In this document: one piece after another, positions 1 through 7,379 of the stretch
How positions within the stretch are numbered: position 1 is the stretch's first letter
Layout of the letters: each line of letters begins with the position of its first letter
DNA from: Akkermansiaceae bacterium UBA4145
Lineage (GTDB): Bacteria > Verrucomicrobiota > Verrucomicrobiia > Verrucomicrobiales > Akkermansiaceae
Assembly: GCA_002380675.1 (NCBI GenBank)
Contig: DFWB01000232.1
Location: forward strand, 547-14,103
Reading direction: 5' to 3'
DNA length: 13,557 nucleotides
The notes under the pieces: model-generated
What the model was told of the DNA's origin: nothing
What the model saw: the letters and a program-made list of their open reading frames with translations, nothing else
Database searches by the model: none
Translations under genes and position numbers: made by a program

Positions 1-2810
1 ATTCCGTCCATGTTGGCATAGACCTCCTCCTCGGTTCGAGGCGGCAGATCCTTGGCGACCTGACCTTTGGTTCGCCGCAGCAGAAACGGACGCAATCTTG
101 CGGCAAGCCTGTTCTGGGAATTAGGATCCTTTCTCTTATCGAACCGCTTCTTGAAATACGCTCGAGAACCGAGAACCCCCGGCATTGCGAAGGCCATCAA
201 CGACCACATATCCATCAGCCGGTTCTCGATCGGAGTTCCCGTGAGAACCAGCCGATTCTCTGCGTTCAGGTCCCTCGCAGATTTAGCCGCTTTGGAATCT
301 GGATTTTTAATCTGCTGACCCTCATCGAGGATCACCACCAGCCACCTGACCTTATTGAGCTCATCACCACCAACCCTTAATTGAGCGTAGTTGAGGACGA
401 GAACATCGAGCTCAGTCTCCAACGCCTTCAGATCCAACTGGTCCCGACTCCTTAGGACCTGCACCTTCAAATCTGGAGCGAAACGCTCAGCCTCCATCGC
501 CCAGACATCAAGAACAGACTTCGGACAAACAACCAGCGCTGGCATGTGCTTACCCTGATTTTTGGCAAGCTGCCGCAACCACAGAATATACGCTAGGCTC
601 TGAACCGTCTTCCCGAGGCCCATGTCATCAGCCAAAATTCCCCCGAAGCGATTCGTTGCGAGGTAGGCCAGGAAGTTGAAGCCATCTACCTGATACGGAC
701 GCAACTCGGCGTTCAACTCAGCAGGCAGCTCGGGCTCAACCTCGATGTTAATCTCCTTGGCGCTATCTTTAATGCGCTTCCACGCTTTGGGATCGAACAC
801 CTCGGCTGCCTTGGGATCGGCCAGCTGCATTGCGTGCATCCTATGGGTATCGCCCGACAAGTCGAAGGGATCCAGACCGAGACGAGTTACAGCATCGCGC
901 TGGTCCGGATCGAGTTTGATCTCGAGGCGCATCCACGATCCGTCATCCATCCGGACGTATCCACCGCGGGCAGCTACCAGCTGCCGGATCTGGGCCTTGC
1001 TCAGGTTTACCCCCTGAACATCAATCACGACCCTGAGGTCGAACCAATCAATCTCCTGATTGACCACCTCAAACCTGACCGCAGCAGAAACCGGATCAGC
1101 AAGAATTGTCCGCAACTTGCCATCCATCTCGATCTCAACGGAGTCAGGCATTCTCTCGTTCCATTCAGCAAATTTTTCAGGGAACTGCTTTGTGATTCGA
1201 GTCTTAAAGGCATCGAGCTTCTCGTCATACGAGAGGCCCAGTTCTGCCAGAATTCCGGGTATCGGATAGAGCTTTTCTCTGGCAAAACGTAGAAGCTGCT
1301 TGCCCTTGACGGGCTTCTGCTCAACGAGCTCCCATCCTCCCTTGATCAGCTTTTCGCTTCGTCGCTCTTTTTTCTCCAAGGCGGCCACATCGATGACCAG
1401 GTGCTCCGTCTCAGCTGCCGTCAGACCCTGCACGATCTTCATCTCGAACCTGGGGTAGAGATCGAGGTCAACGACCCGTCGACGCATCGACTCAGGAAGC
1501 CTCGCACCAATTTTCCTGAGAAACTCAACACCCTCAAGACTATCGATGACGGTCTTGGGAATCAAATACCTCGGCATTACTTCCGTCTCTTCAAGCCAAC
1601 GTGGAGGCCCTGGGAAGACCGTCTCATCGGACTGGTAGAGTTCCTCACGCCCCGGAAGAAGACGCACCGAGTGCGAGACATCCTCCCCTCCTTTGGTCAC
1701 CAGCTGGAGCGCGAAGCAATTAGGATTGGCCGGATCATCATCACACACCCACTTCAAAGGCTCCTTAACGACCTTAAACTCTCGAGTATCCAAGTTGACC
1801 AGCCGACCTCTGACCGCTTCCTGACAAAACATTCTATTGAGGAATCGACAGGATTCCTCCTCGTCAAGATCCAGTCCGGTCACCCCATCTTGGCTGTAGA
1901 AACTGAGGAAATGCTCCCACAGAATCTGGCTCGCAGCATCAATCCTCAATGCAGAATCCCGATAAAGATCCAAAAGACGCTCAATCTCTTGCTTCTCCCG
2001 CAACGCATACCACTCTCCACCTTCCTCACGTGCCTCTATACGAGCTTCATTGATTGTTGAAACCAACCGAAACTCCGCTTCGACAGGAGTCATTTGGGGA
2101 GGCCGATCATTCACCCTCTCAATACGGTCATACCACGCCGCGATTTCCCGTTCCTGCTCCCAGTCACTCATCTTGCGCTGCACCGCGCCAAGATCAGTGA
2201 TCGCGTTCATGAACTCCGGGTAATTCAACTTCCGCTTGTAGAAAGCATAGGCGATATAATTCCAGAACTCGATTATATCCCCGGGGGGCACAGGCCACAG
2301 CTCGAGCGGCTCATAGCTGCTGATCTCCCACCTGGGACTCAGCCGCACCATATCGTGATCGTGGATTTCGCCCTCGATCACATAACGCCGGTAACGCTTT
2401 TCCACCTTGCTGACAAAGTCTGCCTCCTGATCGTCAACCTCTCTATCCAGCTTGCCTTCAATCAAGTCGATCACCGGAGTGTCATCGAACTCGTTCGGTG
2501 ACTCCGGCAAATCCTCGCCCCGGTGCATCCTCTCAAGCATCGTGGCATACATTGCAGCACCTGCGATCTCCTCTTTCTCCTCAGTGCAGTTACCGAACCA
2601 CCTGTTACCTTGCAGCCGCAAAGTGGTGCGATGAACTCCATCTTTATCCTCAACTCTTCCTTGAATAAAAAGATGGTTCCCAAAGATCTGAGTTACAGCG
2701 CCATCCTGCTGCGCCTTTTCACCCCTCTTCCGGACCTTCTCAGGGAACCCATTCAGAAAGTTTAAGGTCGCTCGGTCCGGATTGAGCGCGGACATCGTTG
2801 ATTCTGTCAT
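1..2810 (-). CDS. SNF2/SWI2-family helicase-like ATPase, 3' end beyond left edge
   Basis: This is a partial gene: 936 codons from the ATG at 2808-2810 stay open to the left edge. It belongs to the SNF2 branch of superfamily 2, ATP-driven double-stranded DNA translocases that remodel protein-DNA complexes. Visible motifs are Walker A DDMGLGKT (residues 728-735, K734), motif II DEGQ (829-832, in place of DEAH), motif III region LTGTPIEN (856-863), and PFLLRRTKGQVAKDLPP (908-924), the usual end of lobe 1. Lobe 2 (motifs IV-VI) is missing and should lie to the left. Residues about 25-75 resemble a SWIM domain that has lost most of its zinc ligands. Residues about 100-650 form a long region, largely charged and probably helical, that I do not recognise. 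No clear Shine-Dalgarno sequence precedes the ATG. A 147-nt gap separates it from the transporter operon, so it may have its own promoter. The family call is secure; the cellular role is not known. Confidence 0.9.
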   Translation of the reverse strand, partial: MTESTMSALNPDRATLNFLNGFPEKVRKRGEKAQQDGAVTQIFGNHLFIQGRVEDKDGVHRTTLRLQGNRWFGNCTEEKEEIAGAAMYATMLERMHRGEDLPESPNEFDDTPVIDLIEGKLDREVDDQEADFVSKVEKRYRRYVIEGEIHDHDMVRLSPRWEISSYEPLELWPVPPGDIIEFWNYIAYAFYKRKLNYPEFMNAITDLGAVQRKMSDWEQEREIAAWYDRIERVNDRPPQMTPVEAEFRLVSTINEARIEAREEGGEWYALREKQEIERLLDLYRDSALRIDAASQILWEHFLSFYSQDGVTGLDLDEEESCRFLNRMFCQEAVRGRLVNLDTREFKVVKEPLKWVCDDDPANPNCFALQLVTKGGEDVSHSVRLLPGREELYQSDETVFPGPPRWLEETEVMPRYLIPKTVIDSLEGVEFLRKIGARLPESMRRRVVDLDLYPRFEMKIVQGLTAAETEHLVIDVAALEKKERRSEKLIKGGWELVEQKPVKGKQLLRFAREKLYPIPGILAELGLSYDEKLDAFKTRITKQFPEKFAEWNERMPDSVEIEMDGKLRTILADPVSAAVRFEVVNQEIDWFDLRVVIDVQGVNLSKAQIRQLVAARGGYVRMDDGSWMRLEIKLDPDQRDAVTRLGLDPFDLSGDTHRMHAMQLADPKAAEVFDPKAWKRIKDSAKEINIEVEPELPAELNAELRPYQVDGFNFLAYLATNRFGGILADDMGLGKTVQSLAYILWLRQLAKNQGKHMPALVVCPKSVLDVWAMEAERFAPDLKVQVLRSRDQLDLKALETELDVLVLNYAQLRVGGDELNKVRWLVVILDEGQQIKNPDSKAAKSARDLNAENRLVLTGTPIENRLMDMWSLMAFAMPGVLGSRAYFKKRFDKRKDPNSQNRLAARLRPFLLRRTKGQVAKDLPPRTEEEVYANMDG

Positions 2811-2868
2811 GACGTATGGTAGCTGGCGCCGCGGGTTCGACTCTCTACAAAGCACCCGGCAGAATGTC

Positions 2869-2898
2869 ATGATACCACACCCTCCAGACTTCGTGCAA
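2869..2898 (-). promoter_or_regulatory. Candidate sigma70-like promoter of the SNF2-type gene
   Basis: On the minus strand, TTGCAC (2893-2898) and TATCAT (2869-2874) are separated by 18 nt, with TGG before the -10 box. Transcription would start near 2862, leaving a leader of about 50 nt. The -10 matches the consensus at 5 of 6 positions and the -35 at only 3. The spacing and the gap to the upstream operon support the call, but it is weak. Confidence 0.3.
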
Positions 2899-2909
2899 CT
2901 ATTGTTGCA
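2894..2909. repeat. Short perfect inverted repeat upstream of the SNF2-type gene
   Basis: TGCAAC, four bases TATT, then GTTGCA. The arms are perfect over 6 bp. The repeat overlaps the candidate -35 box, so it could be an operator. It is not followed by a T-run on either strand, so it does not look like an intrinsic terminator. A repeat this short can occur by chance. Confidence 0.3.
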
Positions 2910-2956
2910 AAGTATTGGGGCGGCTCGGAGACACCCACAACGCAGCTAACGAATTG

Positions 2957-3889
2957 TTAGGAGCCCTCACCGGCAACCGGGGGCAAGCGGCCTCCATTCT
3001 TCCTGAGACGAACCAACAACCCTTGCGAGGGCGAAAAGAACCAGGCGCAAAAGAAGAGAACGCCAGCAGCAACCGCCATCATTCCCGAGCTCACTGTGGC
3101 CTGAAACCCGAATGCCGGCGGAACCGCCACAGCCCCCAAATGCCCAAGGAAAGCTGAAAGCATCCCAATTACCGCGCTAAGCATAAGCATATTAGAGAGC
3201 CTTTTGGTGAGAAGGAGAGCGGTAGCTGGCGGCACAACGAGCATTGCAATGACAATGATACTACCCAATGCCTCGAAAGCCGCCACGGTAGTGACCGCCA
3301 CCACAACCATGAGAATATAGTGCATGAGCACCGAACTAATTCCGAGAGTAGTCGCCAGAGCTGGGTCAAATGTTGAGATAGCCAACTCTTTGTATAGAAA
3401 TGCAATAACGAGAATATTAATGCACATAACAGACCCTATGCTCACCGCCGCACGGGGCAGTTCGATCGCTCCAATCTGCAGCATGTCGATAACGCTATAC
3501 TCCAAAGACCCGTAAAGAACGCAGCCTGGATCCAGCTCCACATGCTGGGCGGACTGACGAATAAGAATGAGGCCAATCGCAAAGAGAGTGGTAAACACGA
3601 TGCCCATCGCAGCTCCCCGGTCTACCTTGCCATATTTACTGATGCACTGTGTAAATGCTGCGGTGAGCAATCCTGCGCATGCTGCCCCGATAAACATGAC
3701 CACTGTGATACGGGTGTGGGTCAGCAAAAACCCCATCGCGATGCCCGGAAGAATCGCATGACTGATAGCATCGCCCATCATACTCATCCGGCGCAGGACT
3801 AAGAAGCATCCAGGTAAGGCAGCAGCGACGGCACTGAGCCCTCCAATCACGACAGTCCACGTATCCAAGCTATCCCAATTGAATTCCAT
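2957..3889 (-). CDS. troD: Metal (Mn/Fe/Zn) ABC transporter, second membrane permease, TroD/YtgD-like
   Basis: A 310-residue integral membrane permease of the ABC-3 family, the class that imports Mn, Zn or Fe with TroA-type binding proteins. It shows successive hydrophobic segments from about residue 12 to 287. The family's cytoplasmic signature MSMMGDAISHAILPGI lies at 35-50, and LVVPPATALLLTKRL at 217-231 marks the last conserved loop. The C-terminal tail (about 288-310) is short, basic and Gly/Pro-rich. The ATG at 3887-3889 follows the upstream permease stop with only 3 nt between, and no Shine-Dalgarno sequence is visible, so translation probably depends on coupling. It should pair with the upstream permease to form a heterodimeric channel. 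Length and motifs are normal. The metal cannot be read from the sequence. Confidence 0.9.
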   Translation of the reverse strand: MEFNWDSLDTWTVVIGGLSAVAAALPGCFLVLRRMSMMGDAISHAILPGIAMGFLLTHTRITVVMFIGAACAGLLTAAFTQCISKYGKVDRGAAMGIVFTTLFAIGLILIRQSAQHVELDPGCVLYGSLEYSVIDMLQIGAIELPRAAVSIGSVMCINILVIAFLYKELAISTFDPALATTLGISSVLMHYILMVVVAVTTVAAFEALGSIIVIAMLVVPPATALLLTKRLSNMLMLSAVIGMLSAFLGHLGAVAVPPAFGFQATVSSGMMAVAAGVLFFCAWFFSPSQGLLVRLRKNGGRLPPVAGEGS

Positions 3890-3892
3890 TAT

Positions 3893-5341
3893 TTACCCGG
3901 ATGGTTGATCGATTAAGTGGGGGCTAGGCGGAACGAACATTCTGACAGGTCGGCCTTGAAGCTCCAATTCGAGCTGCCGCACAACGTCAGCATCCAGAAC
4001 ATGCTCAACCAGATCAGCATCTCTATCGACATGAGAGGGGGCAATGTCTGCATAGCGTATCAGGTAGAGCTCCCACAGCCTGTGATTTCTGGTAACGCGC
4101 GCTGCCTCTCCAAACCCTGATTCTGACAATCGCACCCTGCCTGGCACCTCATCCTCAAGGTGATCCTCTCCCCGAGCCGTACGCAGGAGACGCTGAAGCT
4201 CCGCGGGTGACCAAGACCGGTGGTGAGCAAGCAATACGAGGTCTATTGGAAGATTACTGACCGGTTCAGCGGCATCAGGCTGGCGACTTTCCAGAATTTC
4301 ATAAATTGCTCGTAGAAGGTGCTGCCTTCCTACCTTACGCCGAAGACGTGTTTGGCGGACAGCTCGCGGCAGAATTCCATGTACAAAACCAAACAGCATA
4401 CTAACCGTGAATATTGTTGCTGCGACCAAAACGATGACCGCCCCCGTGGGAAGGTCGACAAGGAGTGAGCTGAGGCACGACCCCAACCATCCACTGGCTC
4501 CACCTATAGAGGCTGCGAGCAAAAGCATCACATGCAGCTTGTGACTCCAAAACCGTGCTGCCGCTGCTGGTATGATCAGGAAGGCAATGATTAACACTAA
4601 TCCCACTGCCTGAAGCCCTACCACTGTTACTGCTGTTACCAAGGCCAGCATAATCAGATCCAGGCGCAGCGCAGGCCAACCCTGACTGATTGCAAACGAC
4701 TCATCAAAGCAGACCAGCGTAAATTCCTTTAGAAGAAGAATCGCAGCTCCGCAGACGACTCCTGTAACAACGAGAATCAGCAGAAAGTCGGCGAAAATCA
4801 GAGATGCCGCTGTTCCATAGACAAAGCTATCCAGTCCGGCGGCGTCAGCCCCTGGAAGGTTGCTGACCATTTTCATAATGGCCACACCAGCCCCAAAAAA
4901 AACTCCCAGAATGATACCCATGGCCGCATCATCCTTGAGCAAGGTAGTGTGCCTGATCGCTGAAACCAGACTTACCCCCACTACTCCAGTTACAGAAGCT
5001 CCCATAAGGAGCCCCGGCAGCCATTTCCCCTCCCCTCCAAACAAGGTCATGACGAGGAATGCCAGCCCTATCCCAGGGTAAGTGGCATGGGAGAGCGCAT
5101 CACCCATCAAAGAGCGTTTTCGCAAAAGCAAAAACACCCCGACTAACCCGGAGGTTACTCCTAGGAGCGTGGTTGATAGAATGACAAGGCGAGAGTTGTA
5201 CGATTGGAGGGTGACGAGTTTCCATACATCCGCTCTGCCTTCAACCGTCGGCAAAGCCGCTTCCGCGACGCCTCCCAAGAGAGCCGAAATTGCAAGAATC
5301 AATGGAAACACCAGACCCTTTTGTCCCTTATCTCCCCACAT
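3893..5341 (-). CDS. troC: Metal ABC transporter permease fused to a DtxR/MntR-like regulator domain (TroC/YtgC-R type)
   Basis: A 482-residue two-part protein. Residues 8-29 are a signal-like hydrophobic segment and about 45-322 form an ABC-3 permease, with the signature RSLMGDALSHATYPGIG at 76-92 and LIIPAAAARFWSHKL at 255-269. After a basic linker (325-338), residues 339-482 read as a DtxR-family repressor: a helix HLLRAIYEILE (341-351), a possible helix-turn-helix (about 365-390), a wing GRVRLSESGFGEAA (401-414), then the metal-binding and dimerisation helices RNHRLWELYL (418-427) and ADLVEHVLD (442-450). H420, E446 and H447 match B. subtilis MntR ligands H77, E102 and H103; D443 takes the place of E99. 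The first-helix ligands appear replaced by H341 and R344. The same fusion and gene order occur in chlamydial ytgABCD, where the C-terminal part of YtgC is cleaved off as the repressor YtgR. The ATG overlaps the ATPase stop by 14 nt. Confidence 0.9.
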   Translation of the reverse strand: MWGDKGQKGLVFPLILAISALLGGVAEAALPTVEGRADVWKLVTLQSYNSRLVILSTTLLGVTSGLVGVFLLLRKRSLMGDALSHATYPGIGLAFLVMTLFGGEGKWLPGLLMGASVTGVVGVSLVSAIRHTTLLKDDAAMGIILGVFFGAGVAIMKMVSNLPGADAAGLDSFVYGTAASLIFADFLLILVVTGVVCGAAILLLKEFTLVCFDESFAISQGWPALRLDLIMLALVTAVTVVGLQAVGLVLIIAFLIIPAAAARFWSHKLHVMLLLAASIGGASGWLGSCLSSLLVDLPTGAVIVLVAATIFTVSMLFGFVHGILPRAVRQTRLRRKVGRQHLLRAIYEILESRQPDAAEPVSNLPIDLVLLAHHRSWSPAELQRLLRTARGEDHLEDEVPGRVRLSESGFGEAARVTRNHRLWELYLIRYADIAPSHVDRDADLVEHVLDADVVRQLELELQGRPVRMFVPPSPHLIDQPSG

Positions 5342-6143
5342 TGCGCAACCGGTCTGCTACGTCATCAAGTAGACTCAGCTTTCCCCCATAGGTCTTTTGC
5401 AGATTTTCCCTTGTGAACACCTCGTCGGTCGGACCAGATGCCACTACCCGCATGTTCAAAAGCACCAACCAGTCAAAATACTGAGTCACGGAGGCGAGAT
5501 CATGATGCACTACCAGACAGGTTTTTCCCGTATTGTTTAACTCCCTGAGAAGGCTAACGATCGCCTGCTCTGTCGCAGCGTCAACCGCAGCGAAAGGCTC
5601 GTCCATAAAATAGAGTTTCGCATTCTGTGCCAGAGCACGCGCGAGAAACACCCGTTGTTGCTGACCTCCAGAGAGCTGACTGATCTGACGATCGGCCAAG
5701 TGTGGAATTCCAACCCGCTCAAGACACTCCATCGAGAATTTCCTCTGCATTTTTCCCACCCTTCGAAACCAGCCCAGCGTCCCGTAAGTTCCCATCGCGA
5801 CAACATCAATCGCGCTGACGGGAAAATCCCAATCCACGCTCTCCCGCTGAGGAACATAACCTACCGCCCTTCGCTGCTCCTTGTAGGGCTTACCATAGAT
5901 CTGAACCTCACCGGAAGTTTTGGGCACTAGGTCCTGGCAGGCCCTGAGCAGCGTGCTTTTTCCAGCACCATTCGGGCCGATTACCCCTACGAGTTTTCCC
6001 TCCGGGATGTTCAACTCCACATCCCAGATTACGGGCTTACGATCGTAGGCCACCGTAAGGTCATGGACCGACAACGGAATATTGTCAGGATGCTCCGGGC
6101 GTCCGGCGGATGGGACCTCCCGATCGTCTACAAAGGATTTCAT
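5328..6143 (-). CDS. troB: Metal ABC transporter ATP-binding subunit (TroB/YtgB-like)
   Basis: A 271-residue cytoplasmic ATPase that powers the importer. With the chosen start, Walker A GPNGAGKST is at 56-64, the Q-loop glutamine at 99, the ABC signature LSGGQQQR at 157-164, Walker B LYFMDEP at 177-183 and the switch histidine at H214 (HHDL). All catalytic elements are intact and the length is typical. A GTG at 6159-6161 would add six residues. The ATG at 6141-6143 is preferred because it forms an ATGA overlap with the stop of the binding-protein gene and follows an AGAGAGAGG Shine-Dalgarno stretch at 5-nt spacing. The first 25 or so residues before the ABC core are polar and look unstructured. 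Translation is coupled on both sides: 4 nt overlap upstream, 14 nt downstream. Confidence 0.93.
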   Translation of the reverse strand: MKSFVDDREVPSAGRPEHPDNIPLSVHDLTVAYDRKPVIWDVELNIPEGKLVGVIGPNGAGKSTLLRACQDLVPKTSGEVQIYGKPYKEQRRAVGYVPQRESVDWDFPVSAIDVVAMGTYGTLGWFRRVGKMQRKFSMECLERVGIPHLADRQISQLSGGQQQRVFLARALAQNAKLYFMDEPFAAVDAATEQAIVSLLRELNNTGKTCLVVHHDLASVTQYFDWLVLLNMRVVASGPTDEVFTRENLQKTYGGKLSLLDDVADRLRNVGR

Positions 6144-7123
6144 TGCGTCCTCTCTCTCCACTGGCGAAATCCCCCAACCGGGACTATTCCCCCAAGCGCT
6201 CGGGCAATCGTATTCACGTTGTGGTCAATCATCCCCACATAAGTTCCCTCATAACTTCCTGCCGGCCCCATGGAATCCGAAAACAGTTGCCCCCCTACCA
6301 CCACCACGTGCCCTTGAGCCTCAGCACCCTCAACCAGAGCTTCTACACTCTTCCGAGAGACCGAGCTTTCTACAAATACCGCCGGGATTTCACGCTCCAC
6401 AAGAAAATCGACCAGCAATTCGATATCCCTCAGTCCGGGCTTAGCCTCAGTGCTTAATCCCTGAACGCCGTGGACCTCAACTCCATACGCGCGCGCCATA
6501 TACCCAAAGGCATCATGAGCGGTCACGAGCACCCGGTGCTCCGAGGGAATGCTCTGCATCACCTCTCTCACATAGTCGTCGAGCTTCTCCAAGGTCTCCA
6601 TATAGCTTCCGGCCCTCTCGTTGTAGTGAGATTCATATCGCGGATCGTAGCTACGGAGAGTCTCGGAAACGGCACCCAGAGCTCTCATCCAACCGGCCAC
6701 ATCCATCCATATGTGGGGGTCCATCTCATCACCCGAATCCTTGATCATGTAGTCCTCGGCTCCCTCAAACGCCTCGGCGACCGCGCAGACTGGCTTACCG
6801 CTCGCCATCTTCTTCAGAACTCCGGTTAGCCTCCCCTCGAGGTTCAATCCATTGTAGAAAATCACATCACCATTCCGGAGGGCCTTCACGTCACTCGTCG
6901 TGGCGGCATAAAGGTGGGGATCTACGCCCTCCGCTATAATACCCTCAACCCGGGCCCGCTCGCCAGCGACCTGTCGGACCAGGTCGGCTACCATACCCGT
7001 TGTGGCCGTGATCCGATATGGTCCAGAGCCCGGTGGTTTAGCTGAGGCATCCCCCGCTTCTTTACAATTACAAAGCAAGAGACTCAGCAGAAGGGCCAAA
7101 GATCCTTGAATCCAATGAAACAT
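6140..7123 (-). CDS. troA: Metal-binding lipoprotein of the ABC importer (TroA/ZnuA/YtgA-like, cluster A-I)
   Basis: A 327-residue substrate-binding protein for Mn, Fe or Zn. The N-terminus has a hydrophobic core (about 8-18) followed by cysteines C18 and C20. The preceding LLL is a poor but possible lipobox, so it is probably a lipoprotein. The four ligands of the TroA family are visible: H70 in DPHLY, H137 in DPHIWMD, H203 in TAHDAFGYMA and D283 in SDSMG. The loop STEAKPGLRDI (224-234) and the C-terminal EGTYVGMI (292-299) are typical of the family. The linker between the first two histidines has no His-rich stretch, unlike many ZnuA proteins, which leans towards Mn/Fe; this is an inference. 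An in-frame TAG immediately precedes the ATG, fixing the start. No Shine-Dalgarno sequence is seen. It is the first gene of the operon, with the palindromic operator candidate 40-61 nt upstream. Confidence 0.92.
   Translation of the reverse strand: MFHWIQGSLALLLSLLLCNCKEAGDASAKPPGSGPYRITATTGMVADLVRQVAGERARVEGIIAEGVDPHLYAATTSDVKALRNGDVIFYNGLNLEGRLTGVLKKMASGKPVCAVAEAFEGAEDYMIKDSGDEMDPHIWMDVAGWMRALGAVSETLRSYDPRYESHYNERAGSYMETLEKLDDYVREVMQSIPSEHRVLVTAHDAFGYMARAYGVEVHGVQGLSTEAKPGLRDIELLVDFLVEREIPAVFVESSVSRKSVEALVEGAEAQGHVVVVGGQLFSDSMGPAGSYEGTYVGMIDHNVNTIARALGGIVPVGGFRQWRERTQ
6149..6157 (-). promoter_or_regulatory. Ribosome binding site that decides the ATPase start
   Basis: AGAGAGAGG ends 5 nt before the ATG at 6143 and lies within the end of the binding-protein gene. 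It supports the ATGA-coupled start over the GTG at 6161. Confidence 0.6.
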
Positions 7124-7131
7124 CTAGCGCG

Positions 7132-7159
7132 AATATGCCCAGGAAACATCCAAAGGCAA
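7132..7159 (-). promoter_or_regulatory. Candidate promoter of the metal transporter operon
   Basis: On the minus strand, TTGCCT (7154-7159) and CATATT (7132-7137) are separated by 16 nt; each matches consensus at 4 of 6 positions. Transcription would begin almost at the ATG (7123), giving a leaderless or nearly leaderless message. This fits the absence of a Shine-Dalgarno sequence. The palindrome at 7163-7184 lies directly upstream of the -35 box. An alternative -10 (TAATAT) lies inside the palindrome but has no good -35. Confidence 0.3.
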
Positions 7160-7162
7160 CGC

Positions 7163-7184
7163 AATATTAGCCTTGGCTAATATT
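7163..7184. promoter_or_regulatory. Perfect 22-bp palindrome, candidate MntR/DtxR-class operator
   Basis: The arms are AATATTAGCC and GGCTAATATT, perfect inverted complements of 10 bp, with spacer TT. Its size, AT-rich ends and GCC-N2-GGC core resemble operators of DtxR/MntR-type metal repressors, for example the E. coli MntR box with its TAGC/GCTA core. It lies 40 nt upstream of the binding-protein start and about 200 nt upstream of ribBA. The likely ligand is the DtxR-like domain fused to the first permease; no separate repressor gene is present in the window. A role as an RNA hairpin is less likely because it is probably outside the transcripts. Confidence 0.65.
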
Positions 7185-7187
7185 TGT

Positions 7188-7200
7188 ATTAGAGGCTAAT
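7188..7200. repeat. Second, partial copy of the operator motif
   Basis: ATTAG, spacer AGG, then CTAAT form a 5-bp-arm inverted repeat. It includes the heptamer GGCTAAT (7194-7200), which also occurs in the main palindrome (7175-7181). The two heptamers start 19 bp apart, close to two helical turns, so they could be bound on one face of the DNA. Confidence 0.45.
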
Positions 7201-7290
7201 CATTTCGTAGAGTGGAATCAACCAACCGCCAACAGTGTCCATCCCCTGGGTTGCGGGAAATACCCCTCAGGAAGAAGAATATCAGTTCAT

Positions 7291-7319
7291 TTGCTTCTAT
7301 ACCTTTTCTTTCGGCTAAT
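7291..7319 (+). promoter_or_regulatory. Candidate ribBA promoter with a GGCTAAT heptamer over the -10 box
   Basis: TTGCTT (7291-7296) and GCTAAT (7314-7319) are 17 nt apart. The leader would be about 55 nt and ends with an AAGAGG Shine-Dalgarno sequence at 7365-7370. GGCTAAT (7313-7319) is the same heptamer as in the operator region. No FMN riboswitch consensus is visible between here and the ribBA start. Promoter scores are modest. Confidence 0.3.
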
Positions 7320-7379
7320 CTGAAGTAAACCCACAAGAAGAAGGTATTCAATCGAATCCCTAACAAGAGGTAACAGTCC

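Noticed and set aside
1401..2501. Long plus-strand open frames opposite the SNF2-type gene.
   Set aside because: They are antisense to a continuous 936-codon frame with clear helicase motifs, and their translations show no recognisable domain.
2833..2845. GGTTCGACTC, resembling a tRNA T-loop, in the gap upstream of the SNF2-type gene.
   Set aside because: The T-stem does not pair (GCGGG against CTCTA) and no acceptor, D or anticodon arm can be drawn on either strand.
2946..2960. CTAAC/GTTAG hairpin at the stop of the second permease, as a terminator.
   Set aside because: Stem of only 5 bp and no T-run follows on the minus strand.
7200..7379. FMN riboswitch upstream of ribBA.
   Set aside because: The conserved RFN-element blocks are not present in the leader or the rest of the intergenic region.
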